From Vibrio rumoiensis (GTDB lineage: Bacteria; Pseudomonadota; Gammaproteobacteria; Enterobacterales; Vibrionaceae): DNA of 64,000 nucleotides. Position numbers and translations under genes: made by a program. The stretch spans positions 1,674,001-1,738,000 of the forward strand of contig NZ_AP018685.1 of the NCBI RefSeq assembly GCF_002218045.2. Reading direction: 5' to 3'. The notes beneath the pieces were generated by a model. It saw only the letters and a list, made by a program, of their open reading frames with translations, was not told where the DNA came from and did no database searches. Positions within the stretch are counted from its first letter, which is position 1. Each line of letters begins with the position of its first letter. Of the stretch, positions 27,024-37,059 are shown piece by piece.

Positions 27024-27286
27024 TACCCAAGTAACTTCAAGATGCGAGTTTCAGCAAGAATAAAGCAAGCTTTAGGCAAGACAAATTGAATATGATCATA
27101 GTCATTCTACCTCTGTTCAATTTAACGCAGCATAAAGCTTGTTTTAACTTGCCCTTTGAGAGCTTCATCTAAACCTTTATGCCGTGTCAGACTGGTTCGA
27201 AAGGTGCTTACATTCCTTCGCCAATCTTCCTTGCCTAAAGGTTTGGATGATAGCTCTGAATCCTGCATCTTGAAGTCATTTGGGTA
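27024..27286. mobile_element. MITE-like non-autonomous element with IS630-type ends
   Basis: The 263-bp element has terminal inverted repeats TACCCAAGTAACTTCAAGATGC and the complement of TACCCAAATGACTTCAAGATGC (20 of 22 matching). It is bounded by TA on both sides (27022-27023, 27287-27288). Inside are further inverted arms, for example CTTTAGGCAAG at 27070 with CTTGCCTAAAG at 27230, so it could fold as a long imperfect hairpin. It encodes no transposase. Its ends match the right end of the IS630 copies in this window at 19 of 22 positions, so it was probably mobilised by such an element. It sits between serS and rarA. Confidence 0.8.
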
Positions 27287-27310
27287 TAATAAAAAGATAC
27301 CCAAAAAGCA

Positions 27311-28660
27311 CTACTTTTGATAGCGCTTTTGTGGGCTTTTTGCATCTAATTCAGCCAAATACTCTAACTTATCGTTAATTTTACCTTCTAAGCCTCGGTT
27401 AGTCGGAAAATAATAGCGAGTATTGGCCATCTCTTCAGGGAAATAATTCTCACCCGCAGCATACGCACCAGGCTCATCATGGGCATAACGATACTCTTGC
27501 CCGTACCCCATGTCTTTCATCAAACTTGTCGGTGCATTACGTAAATGTAAAGGCACATCAAATTCTGGTTGATTATGAGCGTCCGTTAAAGCTTGTTTCC
27601 AAGCCGTATAAACAGCATTACTTTTCGGAGCGCAAGCTAAGTAGACAATCGCTTGAGCAATCGCTCTTTCGCCTTCTGCTGGCCCAATTCTAGTAAAACA
27701 GTCCCAAGCCGAAATGGCGACTTGCATGGCTCGAGGATCCGCATTACCGATATCTTCAGACGCAATCGCGAGTAAACGCCTAACAATATATAAGGGATCG
27801 CAGCCCGCTGTCATCATACGTGCCGCCCAATAAAGTGCCGCATCAGGATTTGAGCCTCGAATCGATTTGTGTACCGCAGAGATTAAGTCATACCACATAT
27901 CACCTTTATTATCGAAACGAGCAACTTTCTCACCTGCCACTTCCGCTAATAAAGCTAAAGTAATCACTTTTTGGTTTTGTGCGTTTTCATCAGCTAAATC
28001 GTACAATAACTCAAGATAATTGAGAGACATGCGAGCATCGCCATTCACAAGGTCAACTAAACGCTCAAGCACTTCCTCTTCAAATGTTGCTGCAACTTTA
28101 CCTAACCCACGCTCTGGATCTTCGATGGCTTGTTTGAGCACTGCCATAATATCGGCATGATCGAGAGAGGTAAGCTTATACACGCGAGCACGAGATAACA
28201 GTGCATTATTTAATTCAAAAGAGGGGTTCTCAGTTGTCGCCCCGATAAAGGTGACCGTACCATCTTCAATATGCGGAAGAAATGCATCTTGTTGGCTTTT
28301 ATTAAATCGGTGTACCTCATCAACAAACAATACGGTTTTACGCCCCGACAGTTTATGCTCACGGGCTTTCTCAATTGCGAGTCGAATATCCTTAACGCCT
28401 GAGGTAACGGCTGAAATACGCTCAACTTCTGCATTCGCATAGTTAGCGGCCACTTCAGCGAGCGTGGTTTTGCCCGTTCCGGGTGGTCCCCACAATATCA
28501 TCGAATGAAGATGACCTGCTTCTAGTGCTCGGCGTAATGGTTTATTTGGCCCGAGAATATGCTGCTGACCACAATAGTGCTCGATCGACACTGGCCGCAT
28601 GCGAGCGGCCAGTGGGCGAAAGTCTTCATCAGCAGAAAAATCTAAACTAAAATTATTCAT
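27311..28660 (-). CDS. rarA: Replication-associated recombination protein A RarA (MgsA)
   Basis: RarA is an AAA+ ATPase of the clamp-loader-like WRNIP1/Mgs1 family that acts at stalled forks with SSB and RecA. The 449-aa product has Walker A GPPGTGKT at 58-65, Walker B LFVDEVHRF, sensor GATTENPSF, and the C-terminal tetramerisation domain. The gene starts just after lolA on the same strand and is probably co-transcribed with it. The spacing to lolA is 14 bp. Confidence 0.94.
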   Translation of the reverse strand: MNNFSLDFSADEDFRPLAARMRPVSIEHYCGQQHILGPNKPLRRALEAGHLHSMILWGPPGTGKTTLAEVAANYANAEVERISAVTSGVKDIRLAIEKAREHKLSGRKTVLFVDEVHRFNKSQQDAFLPHIEDGTVTFIGATTENPSFELNNALLSRARVYKLTSLDHADIMAVLKQAIEDPERGLGKVAATFEEEVLERLVDLVNGDARMSLNYLELLYDLADENAQNQKVITLALLAEVAGEKVARFDNKGDMWYDLISAVHKSIRGSNPDAALYWAARMMTAGCDPLYIVRRLLAIASEDIGNADPRAMQVAISAWDCFTRIGPAEGERAIAQAIVYLACAPKSNAVYTAWKQALTDAHNQPEFDVPLHLRNAPTSLMKDMGYGQEYRYAHDEPGAYAAGENYFPEEMANTRYYFPTNRGLEGKINDKLEYLAELDAKSPQKRYQK

Positions 28661-28674
28661 TAAAGTTTGCCTGA

Positions 28675-29274
28675 TTATTGACGTTGGTCATCAACCTCAA
28701 CGCCTTTGGGAACCGTAAAATTAAATAAAGAGGCGACCGGTTTCTTCATAGAAAAGTGAGTAAACTCAAACTGGCTTTTCTGGCCATCTTGTTCAATCAC
28801 ATTAAATTGCTCGACCACACCCTTGGCATTGATTTTAATTTGAAATGTTCCCACCGAGGAATCCGCTGCGGTTGGCTTCAAGGTAAAAGTGTCATTAGAT
28901 TGAGTAACATTATAGTTTGCCCAATCACTGGCGCGATTACGGGTTAATAATACAAACGGCGTTTGAGCGGTCGCTTGTTCTTGACTTAAGATCGTCACTT
29001 GCTCAACAAATGGGCTGTAATACCAAACATTTTTACCATCGGAAACGAGCAGAGTTTCATCTGGCGCGGATGTTTTCCAACGGAATAAACTTGGACGAGA
29101 GATATCAGCACTACCTTTACCATCCAGCAATACTTCCCCTTCTGGACTCGTTACTTTCTGTGTGAAGTCGGCACTAAAGCCGTCATTTTTGCTCAAACGC
29201 GCGTTCAATTCATCTTTCGGTGCAGCAAAAACACTCGTGCTTGCCAACAGTAATACCAGTAGCCAATTTTTCAT
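28675..29274 (-). CDS. lolA: Outer-membrane lipoprotein carrier protein LolA
   Basis: LolA ferries lipoproteins from LolCDE across the periplasm to LolB. The 199-aa precursor has a signal peptide (MKNWLLVLLLASTSVFA|APKDEL). The mature protein has the half-barrel sequence features, including SADFTQKVTSPEGEVL and FRWKTSAPDETLLVSDG. The ATG at 29274 follows GAGG by 6 nt. An ATG two codons upstream (29280) abuts the Shine-Dalgarno and is unlikely. It lies between ftsK and rarA. Confidence 0.94.
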   Translation of the reverse strand: MKNWLLVLLLASTSVFAAPKDELNARLSKNDGFSADFTQKVTSPEGEVLLDGKGSADISRPSLFRWKTSAPDETLLVSDGKNVWYYSPFVEQVTILSQEQATAQTPFVLLTRNRASDWANYNVTQSNDTFTLKPTAADSSVGTFQIKINAKGVVEQFNVIEQDGQKSQFEFTHFSMKKPVASLFNFTVPKGVEVDDQRQ

Positions 29275-29343
29275 ATCCATCCTCGACGTTATAAACCTGA
29301 TTTGAGCAACTCAGTCGTATATCAATAAATAATCTATTAATAA

Positions 29344-32300
29344 TTAGTCAAACTGCTTAATTGGTGGTGGAGCAATTACTTCACGGTTTCCGTTATGCCC
29401 CGGTGCACTTACGACACCTTGTGCTTCCAGTTGTTCCACAATTCTTGCGGCACGGTTGTAACCAATTTTAAAGCGGCGTTGAACACCAGACACCGAACCT
29501 CGACGAGACTCCGTAACAAATTCAACCACTTGATCGTATAGTGGATCAACATCTTCTTCGCTCTCTAATTGTTCACCTGGTAATAAACTTTCTGCCGTTG
29601 GTTCACCATGAACAATTTCATCGATATAAACAGGTTTACCACGTGCTTTCCAATCGTTGACCACCGCGTGTACATCGTCATCAGATGCGAATGCACCATG
29701 AACACGAATGGTATGGTTTGAACCCGGAGGAAGGTAAAGCATATCACCCATACCAAGCAGTGATTCTGCGCCACCTTGATCCAAAATGGTTCGAGAATCG
29801 GTCTTAGTTGAAACGGTAAACGCAACACGTGTTGGAATGTTGGCCTTAATCAGACCGGTAATAACATCTACCGATGGACGTTGAGTCGCGAGTACTAAGT
29901 GAATACCTGCCGCACGTGCTTTTTGAGCCAAACGAGCAATCAGCTCTTCTACCTTCTTACCCACCACCATAATAAGATCAGCAAATTCATCCACGATAAC
30001 GACGATATATGGTAATTTTTCTAAGCGCGGTGGCATTTCATCCATACTATCACCGGGTTGCCACAGTGGATCATGGATAGGATGGCCCGCATCAGCCGCC
30101 ATTTTCAGCTTTTCGTTGTAGCCTTTCAGGTTACGGACACCTAATGCTGACATGAGTTTATAGCGACGTTCCATTTCCCCAACACACCAACGCAATGCGT
30201 TTGATGCATCTTTCATGTCGGTCACCACTTCTGAAAGCAAGTGAGGGATGCCTTCATAAATCGATAATTCCAACATTTTCGGGTCAATCATAATAAAGCG
30301 AACATCTTCTGGGGTTGCTTTATACAAAATACTTAAAATCATCACGTTAACGCCAACGGATTTACCAGAACCCGTCGTACCCGCCACTAATACGTGAGGC
30401 ATTTTGGCTAAATCGGCAATCACCGCTTCGCCCGCAATATCTTGCCCTAAAACGACCGCAGTTGGAGATTTAGAATTTTGGAACTGTTCGCTACTGATCA
30501 CATCAGATAAGTACACCGTTTCACGGCTCATGTTTGGTAATTCAAGGCCAACATAAGGTTTACCTGGGATCACTTCTACCACTCGCACTGCCATTGCTGA
30601 TAATGAGCGTGCAAGGTCCATTGAAAGACCTGAAATGCGGCTAACTTTAACCCCTGGAGCGAGATCCAGTTCAAAACGAGTAATCACTGGACCCGGGAAA
30701 ATATCCACCACGCGAGCTTCAATTTTATAATCGGCAAGCTTAGATTCAACCAATCGAGCAATCTCTTCTAATGCTTCACGATCAATATGGCTTTCACGTT
30801 TTTCAGGGTGATACAGCAACTCTAAGGTTGGCATTGGAGACGTTGGGACAGGCAAATTGACATCTTGCTGAATCAAAAATGGATTTTGTGACGCTAACGC
30901 GGTTGCTTGTGCTGTAGCCACCATACTTTGGAAGGCTGCGGCATCCTGATCTTGTACTTGTTCAGACTGAACGGATTCTTGTATAGGCTCAACATGTTGA
31001 ACTGGCTCAGCGGCAACAGAAGCCGACTCTGCACTTTCTTGAGTATTAGTAGAGAAACTTGCACTTTCTTGAATTGCATCATTACTCTTAGGTTCAGGTT
31101 TAACAGAAGGTTGAGTAATCACCGTTGAGCTTTGAGCAAGATCTTCATTATTCACTGATGCGTGAGATTGAGCTGGCTCATGCTTAGCTTGATCTTGAGT
31201 TTGTTGTTCAGGAGTTAATTCTATCGCAGTATTGTGTTCTTCTGTGATAAATGCAGCCTGATATTGATCTCGTTGATCTTCTTGGTTCGGCTCATCATCA
31301 AGCACAGAGTCAAGATTACCCAAAGATGGTGTATTTTCTTCAAAACCAAGATCATCGATGGCGCTCTCAGACTGATTTGAACTAAGTGCGTCAACATTCG
31401 CAGCAGGCAAAGGTTGAGATATCGTTTGTGCTGGAGTACTAGTTTGTTCTTGTTCAACAAAATCATTTTCAGAAGCCGCTTGTTGATCCAGTTCAGCAAT
31501 CGTTGCACTCGGGTTTTGATAACGGTTTGAAGTATTCGGCACCGATTCTTCTGGAAGTTCTGAAGCAGCGGAGCTCATCACTTCATCATCATTAATATGG
31601 TTTACTGGAGCCTGAACAGGAGCCGATTTTGTAAAGGCTGTTCGTTGTGGAGCTGAAGGCGCTGAAAATAGAGGATCATTCAAATCTTCATCATTTAATT
31701 CAAGACTTGGATCAATATGTGCTTGTGGTTCAACTTGCGTTTTCTTTGATTCTTTACGAGGAAAATGGATATTGAAACGCGGTTTTTTCTTCTGTTGCTC
31801 AGGCTCATCTGCGGGTTCAGCAGCAGATATTTCAGGCACAGCATCGAATGCATCATCTTCGGCAGAATCAAACGATTTTAAAGAAAGAGCATCATTATCG
31901 ATGCCATCAATCTGCATTTGGCTGAGTTCAGCTTGCTGGTAATGGTTTGCTGATAACGTGGTTGGTTCTGAATGACGTGCACGGTTAAACACACGTTGAG
32001 TAAAGCGTAACGCAGCTTGGCCTAGGTGCTCAACAATACTTAACCAAGAAATTCCGGTTAAGAGCGTGAAGCCTGCGCCCCATAAAAACATAAAGACAAG
32101 CGTAGAACCTAAAACATTCAATGCAGGAGTGGCAACGGAAGTTAGCACATCTCCGACAACGCCACCTGATGAGAAATACCAAATATCATCAAAGTTAATG
32201 TCTGCTAAGCCACAACTGGTCAGTAGCATAATCGTCAAACCAAGTAGACGAGTGCCCCATAATAGAAAATCAATCCCCTCCCCTTCATCGCGAGAACGGA

Positions 32301-32637
32301 AAAAGGCCCAACTAGCCCCTAGAATAATAAAAGGTAATGGGTAAGCAAATACCCCAAAAGTGAAGAACAAAGTATCCGCGAGCCAAGACCCAATATAGCC
32401 ACCCGCATTATGGACCGTACCGCCCCATGCAGTTTGCGACCAAGATGGATCGGCTGGATTAAATGAGAAAAGTGCCACCATCATTAAAATGGCAACCAAT
32501 AAACCAAGAATTAAACCACATTCTTTTAAGCGCTGAGAGCCGTTAAGACGAGGTTTCGCCTTTGATTCTTTCGCTTTGATAATAGTGACGGTTTTCGACT
32601 TACTTTGTTTGAAAATATTTTTACTGTACGTAAACAA
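29344..32637 (-). CDS. ftsK: DNA translocase FtsK
   Basis: FtsK links septation to chromosome dimer resolution by pumping DNA toward dif and activating XerCD. The 1,097-aa protein has four or five N-terminal membrane segments (about residues 40-200). A long Gln/Glu/Ser-rich low-complexity linker (about 220-590) follows, then the motor domain with Walker A AGTTGSGKS near residue 750. The C-terminal gamma winged helix (about 1030-1097) reads KOPS. The start is a TTG at 32637 preceded by AGGGGA 5 nt away. This start reproduces the vibrio-like N-terminus, although no ATG is nearby. Confidence 0.95.
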   Translation of the reverse strand: MFTYSKNIFKQSKSKTVTIIKAKESKAKPRLNGSQRLKECGLILGLLVAILMMVALFSFNPADPSWSQTAWGGTVHNAGGYIGSWLADTLFFTFGVFAYPLPFIILGASWAFFRSRDEGEGIDFLLWGTRLLGLTIMLLTSCGLADINFDDIWYFSSGGVVGDVLTSVATPALNVLGSTLVFMFLWGAGFTLLTGISWLSIVEHLGQAALRFTQRVFNRARHSEPTTLSANHYQQAELSQMQIDGIDNDALSLKSFDSAEDDAFDAVPEISAAEPADEPEQQKKKPRFNIHFPRKESKKTQVEPQAHIDPSLELNDEDLNDPLFSAPSAPQRTAFTKSAPVQAPVNHINDDEVMSSAASELPEESVPNTSNRYQNPSATIAELDQQAASENDFVEQEQTSTPAQTISQPLPAANVDALSSNQSESAIDDLGFEENTPSLGNLDSVLDDEPNQEDQRDQYQAAFITEEHNTAIELTPEQQTQDQAKHEPAQSHASVNNEDLAQSSTVITQPSVKPEPKSNDAIQESASFSTNTQESAESASVAAEPVQHVEPIQESVQSEQVQDQDAAAFQSMVATAQATALASQNPFLIQQDVNLPVPTSPMPTLELLYHPEKRESHIDREALEEIARLVESKLADYKIEARVVDIFPGPVITRFELDLAPGVKVSRISGLSMDLARSLSAMAVRVVEVIPGKPYVGLELPNMSRETVYLSDVISSEQFQNSKSPTAVVLGQDIAGEAVIADLAKMPHVLVAGTTGSGKSVGVNVMILSILYKATPEDVRFIMIDPKMLELSIYEGIPHLLSEVVTDMKDASNALRWCVGEMERRYKLMSALGVRNLKGYNEKLKMAADAGHPIHDPLWQPGDSMDEMPPRLEKLPYIVVIVDEFADLIMVVGKKVEELIARLAQKARAAGIHLVLATQRPSVDVITGLIKANIPTRVAFTVSTKTDSRTILDQGGAESLLGMGDMLYLPPGSNHTIRVHGAFASDDDVHAVVNDWKARGKPVYIDEIVHGEPTAESLLPGEQLESEEDVDPLYDQVVEFVTESRRGSVSGVQRRFKIGYNRAARIVEQLEAQGVVSAPGHNGNREVIAPPPIKQFD

Positions 32638-32786
32638 AACGTTCCCCTATTCCGAGTGGTTAATGGGCGTTTATTCTTATTTTAGACATGCTGTCAAACC
32701 TCGTTACTACTTTGAGTAGTAATAAGCTCGAAAGTAGCAAGTCGGTGGCGAAATAAGAATAATTCACTCGGTGGTCCAAAATACGA

Positions 32787-32806
32787 CGAGCGGCCTAGGC
32801 CGCTCG
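32787..32806. repeat. Perfect 20-bp GC-rich palindrome between lrp and ftsK
   Basis: CGAGCGGCCTAGGCCGCTCG is self-complementary over all 20 bases and is much richer in G+C than its surroundings. Nearby are a 7-bp hairpin TTACTAC-TTTGA-GTAGTAA (32702-32720) and ATAGGT-N6-ACCTAT (32836-32853). It has no adjacent T-run, so it is not an obvious terminator. It could be a protein-binding dyad or an RNA hairpin in the ftsK leader. Confidence 0.6.
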
Positions 32807-32914
32807 GTAGACAACACTCGATTACAATAACCGAAATAGGTGAAAAAACCTATACCCAAACGGCGCCAAGAAGAAGATTTGAACGCATCTTGACACCATT
32901 TGAACAGATTTTGA

Positions 32915-33409
32915 TTATCGAGTCTGAATCACTAGCTGATTTGACTGTTTAACTTCTTCCATTACCACGTAAGTACGCGTGTCATTCACACCTGGAAGGC
33001 GTAATAAAGTGTCACCTAATAGCTTACGGTAAGCACTCATATCTGACACACGGGTTTTCAATAAGTAATCAAAATCACCTGAAACAAGATGGCATTCTTG
33101 AATATCATCCAGTTTTTGTACTGCGGTATTAAATTGCTCAAACACATCAGGTGCACCACGATTTAGAGTAATCTCAACAAACACTAAAAGTGATGCATCA
33201 AGATACTGCGGATTAAGTAGTGCGGTATAGCCGGTAATATAACCTTGACGCTCAAGACGTCTTACGCGTTCTAAACACGGCGTTGGAGACAAACCAACGC
33301 GTTTTGAAAGCTCTACGTTTGAAATTCGACCGTCTTTTTGTAATTCATTTAGAATATTACGGTCAATCCGGTCTAAGTCCTTTGATGGCTTTTTATAATT
33401 ATCTGTCAT
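32915..33409 (-). CDS. lrp: Leucine-responsive regulatory protein Lrp
   Basis: Lrp is a global feast/famine regulator. The 164-aa product has the N-terminal helix-turn-helix (ILNELQKDGRISNVELSKRV, about 19-38) and a C-terminal RAM/AsnC effector domain (about 75-155). The sequence is nearly the enterobacterial one. The ATG at 33409 follows AAGGTGA. It is divergent from ald, whose product supplies or consumes alanine, an Lrp effector. Confidence 0.96.
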   Translation of the reverse strand: MTDNYKKPSKDLDRIDRNILNELQKDGRISNVELSKRVGLSPTPCLERVRRLERQGYITGYTALLNPQYLDASLLVFVEITLNRGAPDVFEQFNTAVQKLDDIQECHLVSGDFDYLLKTRVSDMSAYRKLLGDTLLRLPGVNDTRTYVVMEEVKQSNQLVIQTR

Positions 33410-33563
33410 TGATATTCACCTTAATTACTTCCCTGCAAAAATATATTCTACATTCTCTTTATATTCAGAATCAAATATTACCAAATCATAACTACACTTT
33501 ACATTCACCCAGCGAACAAGCTATCAGACAGACATAACAACCACTAGTAAAAGAGGGTTCAGA

Positions 33564-34679
33564 ATGAAAATTGGCGTACCAAAAGAAATCAAAAATCACG
33601 AATATCGTGTCGGCATGATCCCTGCCAGCGTAAGAGAGCTTTCCTCTTACGGTCACCAAGTGTTTATCGAAAGTCATGCTGGAGCCGGTATCGGCTTTAG
33701 TGACAATGATTACATCGCCGCAGGCGCTTCCATTCTTCCCACTGCAAAAGAGATTTATTCTACTGCAGATATGATTGTTAAGGTCAAAGAGCCTCAACCC
33801 ACTGAACGAGCTTTACTCAAACCGGAACAAATATTGTTCACTTATTTGCACCTAGCACCAGATTTTCCACAAACGGAAGACCTAATAAAGAGTAAAGCCA
33901 TCTGTATAGCCTATGAGACTGTAACAGATAATATGGGTCGTCTGCCACTATTAGCGCCAATGTCTGAGGTTGCAGGTCGAATGTCCATCCAAGCGGGAGC
34001 ACAAACATTAGAAAAATCCCATGGTGGCAGTGGGTTACTACTTTCCGGTGTACCGGGCGTGATGCCGGCAAAAGTGCTGATTCTGGGCGGTGGCGTCGTC
34101 GGCTCTAATGCGGCTAGAATGGCGATAGGTTTACGGGCTGACGTGACCATTTTAGATAAAAATATCGACACACTTCGCAAACTGGATGAAGAGTTTCAAG
34201 GCAAAGCAAAAATCGCCTACTCAACCAAAGAGCTTCTTGATCAACTGGTATGTGAGGCTGATCTTATTATCGGTGCAGTATTAGTCCCCGGAGCGGCCGC
34301 GCCAAAACTTATCAACAAACAGCATTTAAAAACCATGAAAGCGGGCTCGGCACTTGTCGATGTTGCGATTGATCAAGGAGGATGCTTTGAAACCTCACGA
34401 GCAACCACTCATGCAGAGCCCACTTATGTGGTTGATGACATTGTCCATTATTGCGTTGCCAACATGCCCGGAGCGGTCGCCAGAACCTCTACATTCGCTC
34501 TCAACAATGCAACACTGCCTTATATTCTTAAATTGGCCAATAAAGGTTATCGACAAGCATTACTTGAAGATAAGGGGTTTCTCAAAGGGCTGAATGTGAT
34601 TAACGGAAAACTAACGATTAAGGAAGTTGCAGATGAATTTGATCTCCCTTACATCGACGCAAGACAAGCGTTGGAATAA
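33564..34679 (+). CDS. ald: Alanine dehydrogenase Ald
   Basis: Ald interconverts L-alanine and pyruvate plus ammonia with NAD. The 371-aa product has the catalytic K75 and H96 and the nucleotide-binding LILGGGVVGSNAAR near 172-184. It starts 154 bp from lrp in the opposite direction, and Lrp/AsnC-type control is likely. No operon partner follows, since the next gene is convergent. Confidence 0.94.
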   Translation: MKIGVPKEIKNHEYRVGMIPASVRELSSYGHQVFIESHAGAGIGFSDNDYIAAGASILPTAKEIYSTADMIVKVKEPQPTERALLKPEQILFTYLHLAPDFPQTEDLIKSKAICIAYETVTDNMGRLPLLAPMSEVAGRMSIQAGAQTLEKSHGGSGLLLSGVPGVMPAKVLILGGGVVGSNAARMAIGLRADVTILDKNIDTLRKLDEEFQGKAKIAYSTKELLDQLVCEADLIIGAVLVPGAAAPKLINKQHLKTMKAGSALVDVAIDQGGCFETSRATTHAEPTYVVDDIVHYCVANMPGAVARTSTFALNNATLPYILKLANKGYRQALLEDKGFLKGLNVINGKLTIKEVADEFDLPYIDARQALE

Positions 34680-34704
34680 TCAAATGAAGCGAATTTAATT
34701 TAAG

Positions 34705-35913
34705 CTAATCTAATGTCGCTTGAATTAAAATATTGCGGGGAGTGATGTCTCGATGACAAAAAGTACTTAGCGAAACATCATAGCCCGCCTGCTCTAAGCG
34801 TAATGCTTTGTCGCACACTAGCCACATTTCTAAAGGCCTTCTAAACACTTGCTGAACAAGGCTGAGTCGCTCCATTTGAATAAATCGAGCTTGGCCTTTG
34901 TGATACCAAAAATCCAAATCATCAAGTGCAATTTCCAAGTTCTTGTGTTGTTTCGCCCATTGACAGAAACTAGCAAACCCTTGGCTTAACTGTGATTTCT
35001 TGATGCTAGGAATGGGAATGTAACCATTCTGATTACTCGTTTCTTGCAACAATGAATCTAAGCCTAAACGATAACTCATCTCAAGCTCGCGATGGCGCTT
35101 TACTCGCTCCCCACCAGTTACGGTTTCTTGCAAAGGAATTCGAAGATCGTTTTTTGACAATATCAGGCCCGACTGTTTTCCTTCCATTGAAAGCGGCTGA
35201 TAATACTGCTGTTGAATCAAATGATAACAGCAAGGCGATAAGGTCACTGCTGACAGATGCTGCTGGCAGCTATGTTCAATCAAATGAGCATGCAAATCAC
35301 CACAAGCGTGTAAGGCCACTGCATGTTGATGGGGCTTAAACACCGAAACACAATCAGGAGATAAAGCATCGCCTTGCTTGAACGTCATCGGCAAACCATG
35401 TTTATCTGCCAATGCTTGTCCTGCCACACATAGCGCTTCCTGCCATTCAAAACTGATCACTGGCCGCTGTGATTGTTGAGCCAACCATTGCCCTAAATAG
35501 CCCTTCCCGGCGCACCATTCTAACCACACTTGATTGGAACAACTCTTGCGTATTGCCGCTTCACCCATCGCGTTAATTTGCTGCCATTTTCGACCAGGGA
35601 TTCCGACACTGAGATGCTGCGTATCATGTTCTGACGTCAACGATAAGCTTGGCAGTTCACATTCGTGCCACAAAGATTCTAAATTAGGAATGAACGGACT
35701 CAAATGCTTAACAAGTGCAGGAGTATCTCCTTTCAATTGTTCAATATCTTCAACTTGTAAATCAGATAAAAACGCACATAAGCCAGCATGTGTGTACCAT
35801 GGTAAGCGTTCATTGATACTGAGATGAAACGGTTCAATACGCCAAAAGTCTTGAGTAGAAATGAGCGCTTTATCTAATGTAGAAAAGCGCTTAGAAAGAG
35901 AAGAATCACACAT
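34705..35913 (-). CDS. SAM-dependent methyltransferase domain protein (Methyltransf_32 type)
   Basis: The 402-aa product has a class I methyltransferase core in its middle. Motif I LEWCAGKGYLGQWLA is at about 131-145, and ALHACGDLH near 201 and LSPCCYH near 225 are the features of the GSTCD/TRM13-like (PF13679) group. The flanking N- and C-terminal regions are not recognisable. The target is not known, and an RNA substrate is suggested only by family resemblance. The ATG overlaps the cysB stop by 1 bp (TAATG), so the two genes are co-transcribed and coupled. Confidence 0.75.
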   Translation of the reverse strand: MCDSSLSKRFSTLDKALISTQDFWRIEPFHLSINERLPWYTHAGLCAFLSDLQVEDIEQLKGDTPALVKHLSPFIPNLESLWHECELPSLSLTSEHDTQHLSVGIPGRKWQQINAMGEAAIRKSCSNQVWLEWCAGKGYLGQWLAQQSQRPVISFEWQEALCVAGQALADKHGLPMTFKQGDALSPDCVSVFKPHQHAVALHACGDLHAHLIEHSCQQHLSAVTLSPCCYHLIQQQYYQPLSMEGKQSGLILSKNDLRIPLQETVTGGERVKRHRELEMSYRLGLDSLLQETSNQNGYIPIPSIKKSQLSQGFASFCQWAKQHKNLEIALDDLDFWYHKGQARFIQMERLSLVQQVFRRPLEMWLVCDKALRLEQAGYDVSLSTFCHRDITPRNILIQATLD

Positions 35914-36887
35914 TAACGAACGGGTAGCTCAATATCTTTAAACATTGCTTCAATTTCTTGATTATTTTTCAATCCAATCGCCTTTTCGACCACAGGGCGT
36001 GTCAAGTGAGGAGCAAAACGTTCCATAAAATCAAACATATAACTTCTTAAAAAAGTACCTCTTTTAAATCCAATACTTGTTGTGCTTGCACCAAAGATAT
36101 GACTAGCATCAATTGACACTAAATCTTCATCCTGCTTCTTATCGATAGCCATACTAGCAAACACCCCAACACCAATACCGAGACGCACATAGGTTTTAAT
36201 CACGTCAGCATCGGTAGCCGTAAAGACAATTTTTGGTTGAAGCCCAGCTAAGTTGAATGCGGTATCGAGCTCAGAACGCCCGGTAAACCCAAAAACATAC
36301 GTGACCAAAGAGTACTTAGCCAACTCTTCGATTGTCACTTTACTTAATTGCGCTAATGGGTGATCTTTTCTTACCACAATAGAGCGATTCCAATGATAAC
36401 AAGGCAGCATAATCGCATCTTGATATAAGTGAAGCGCTTCTGTCGCGATGGCAAAATTCGCCGTGCCTTTTGAGACCGCTTCTGACATTTGACTTGGCGT
36501 ACCTTGATGCATATGTAGCGACACTTTTGGATAGCGCGCAGTAAAGCCCTTAATAACATCCGGTAAAGCGTAGCGGGCTTGAGTGTGCGTCGTCGAAATA
36601 TTCAACGTACCGCATTCTGGATTAGTATGCTCACCAGCCACCGCTTTAATACTTTCGACACGCGATAAAATTTGCTGAGAAATGCGGACGATCTCTTGGC
36701 CAGCTGGCGTCACCGTGGTTAAGTGTTTACCACTACGTTCAAAAATTTGAATGCCAAGTTCATCTTCAAGCAACCTAACTTGTTTACTAATGCCCGGTTG
36801 TGATGTGTATAAGTTTTCCGCCGTTGCAGAGACATTTAAGTTATTATTGACGACTTCAACGATATATCTCAACTGTTGTAACTTCAT
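35913..36887 (-). CDS. cysB: LysR-type cysteine regulon regulator CysB
   Basis: CysB activates sulfate assimilation genes in response to N-acetylserine. The 324-aa protein begins MKLQQLRYIVEVVNNNLNVS. Its winged HTH (SATAENLYTSQPGISKQVRL) lies at about 20-40, followed by two periplasmic-binding-like subdomains. The frame opens at 36911. The ATG at 36887 has AGAGGG 8 nt upstream and gives the standard N-terminus. The cysB/topA neighbourhood is conserved in enterics. Confidence 0.95.
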   Translation of the reverse strand: MKLQQLRYIVEVVNNNLNVSATAENLYTSQPGISKQVRLLEDELGIQIFERSGKHLTTVTPAGQEIVRISQQILSRVESIKAVAGEHTNPECGTLNISTTHTQARYALPDVIKGFTARYPKVSLHMHQGTPSQMSEAVSKGTANFAIATEALHLYQDAIMLPCYHWNRSIVVRKDHPLAQLSKVTIEELAKYSLVTYVFGFTGRSELDTAFNLAGLQPKIVFTATDADVIKTYVRLGIGVGVFASMAIDKKQDEDLVSIDASHIFGASTTSIGFKRGTFLRSYMFDFMERFAPHLTRPVVEKAIGLKNNQEIEAMFKDIELPVR

Positions 36888-37059
36888 ATGGGCTTCCCTC
36901 TCCATCAGCATTTATCTTTAAGGCTTAACTTTGCCTTATAAGTATTAGTTATAACGCTTATCGACCCATTTTCATAGTTCTTCATTGAGATTCGATAACG
37001 AAAATAAAGTGTTGTGTGATAAAATTGCCAGTAATTTTTATTTGAAACGTTAATCCCTC

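Noticed and set aside
27122..27304. 60-codon frame across the MITE and its right flank
   Set aside because: It lies within a non-coding inverted-repeat element, has no Shine-Dalgarno, and crosses the element boundary.
32846..32870. Another IS630/MITE end (TATACCCAAACGG)
   Set aside because: Only the first seven bases of the repeat match, then the sequence diverges, and no partner end is seen.
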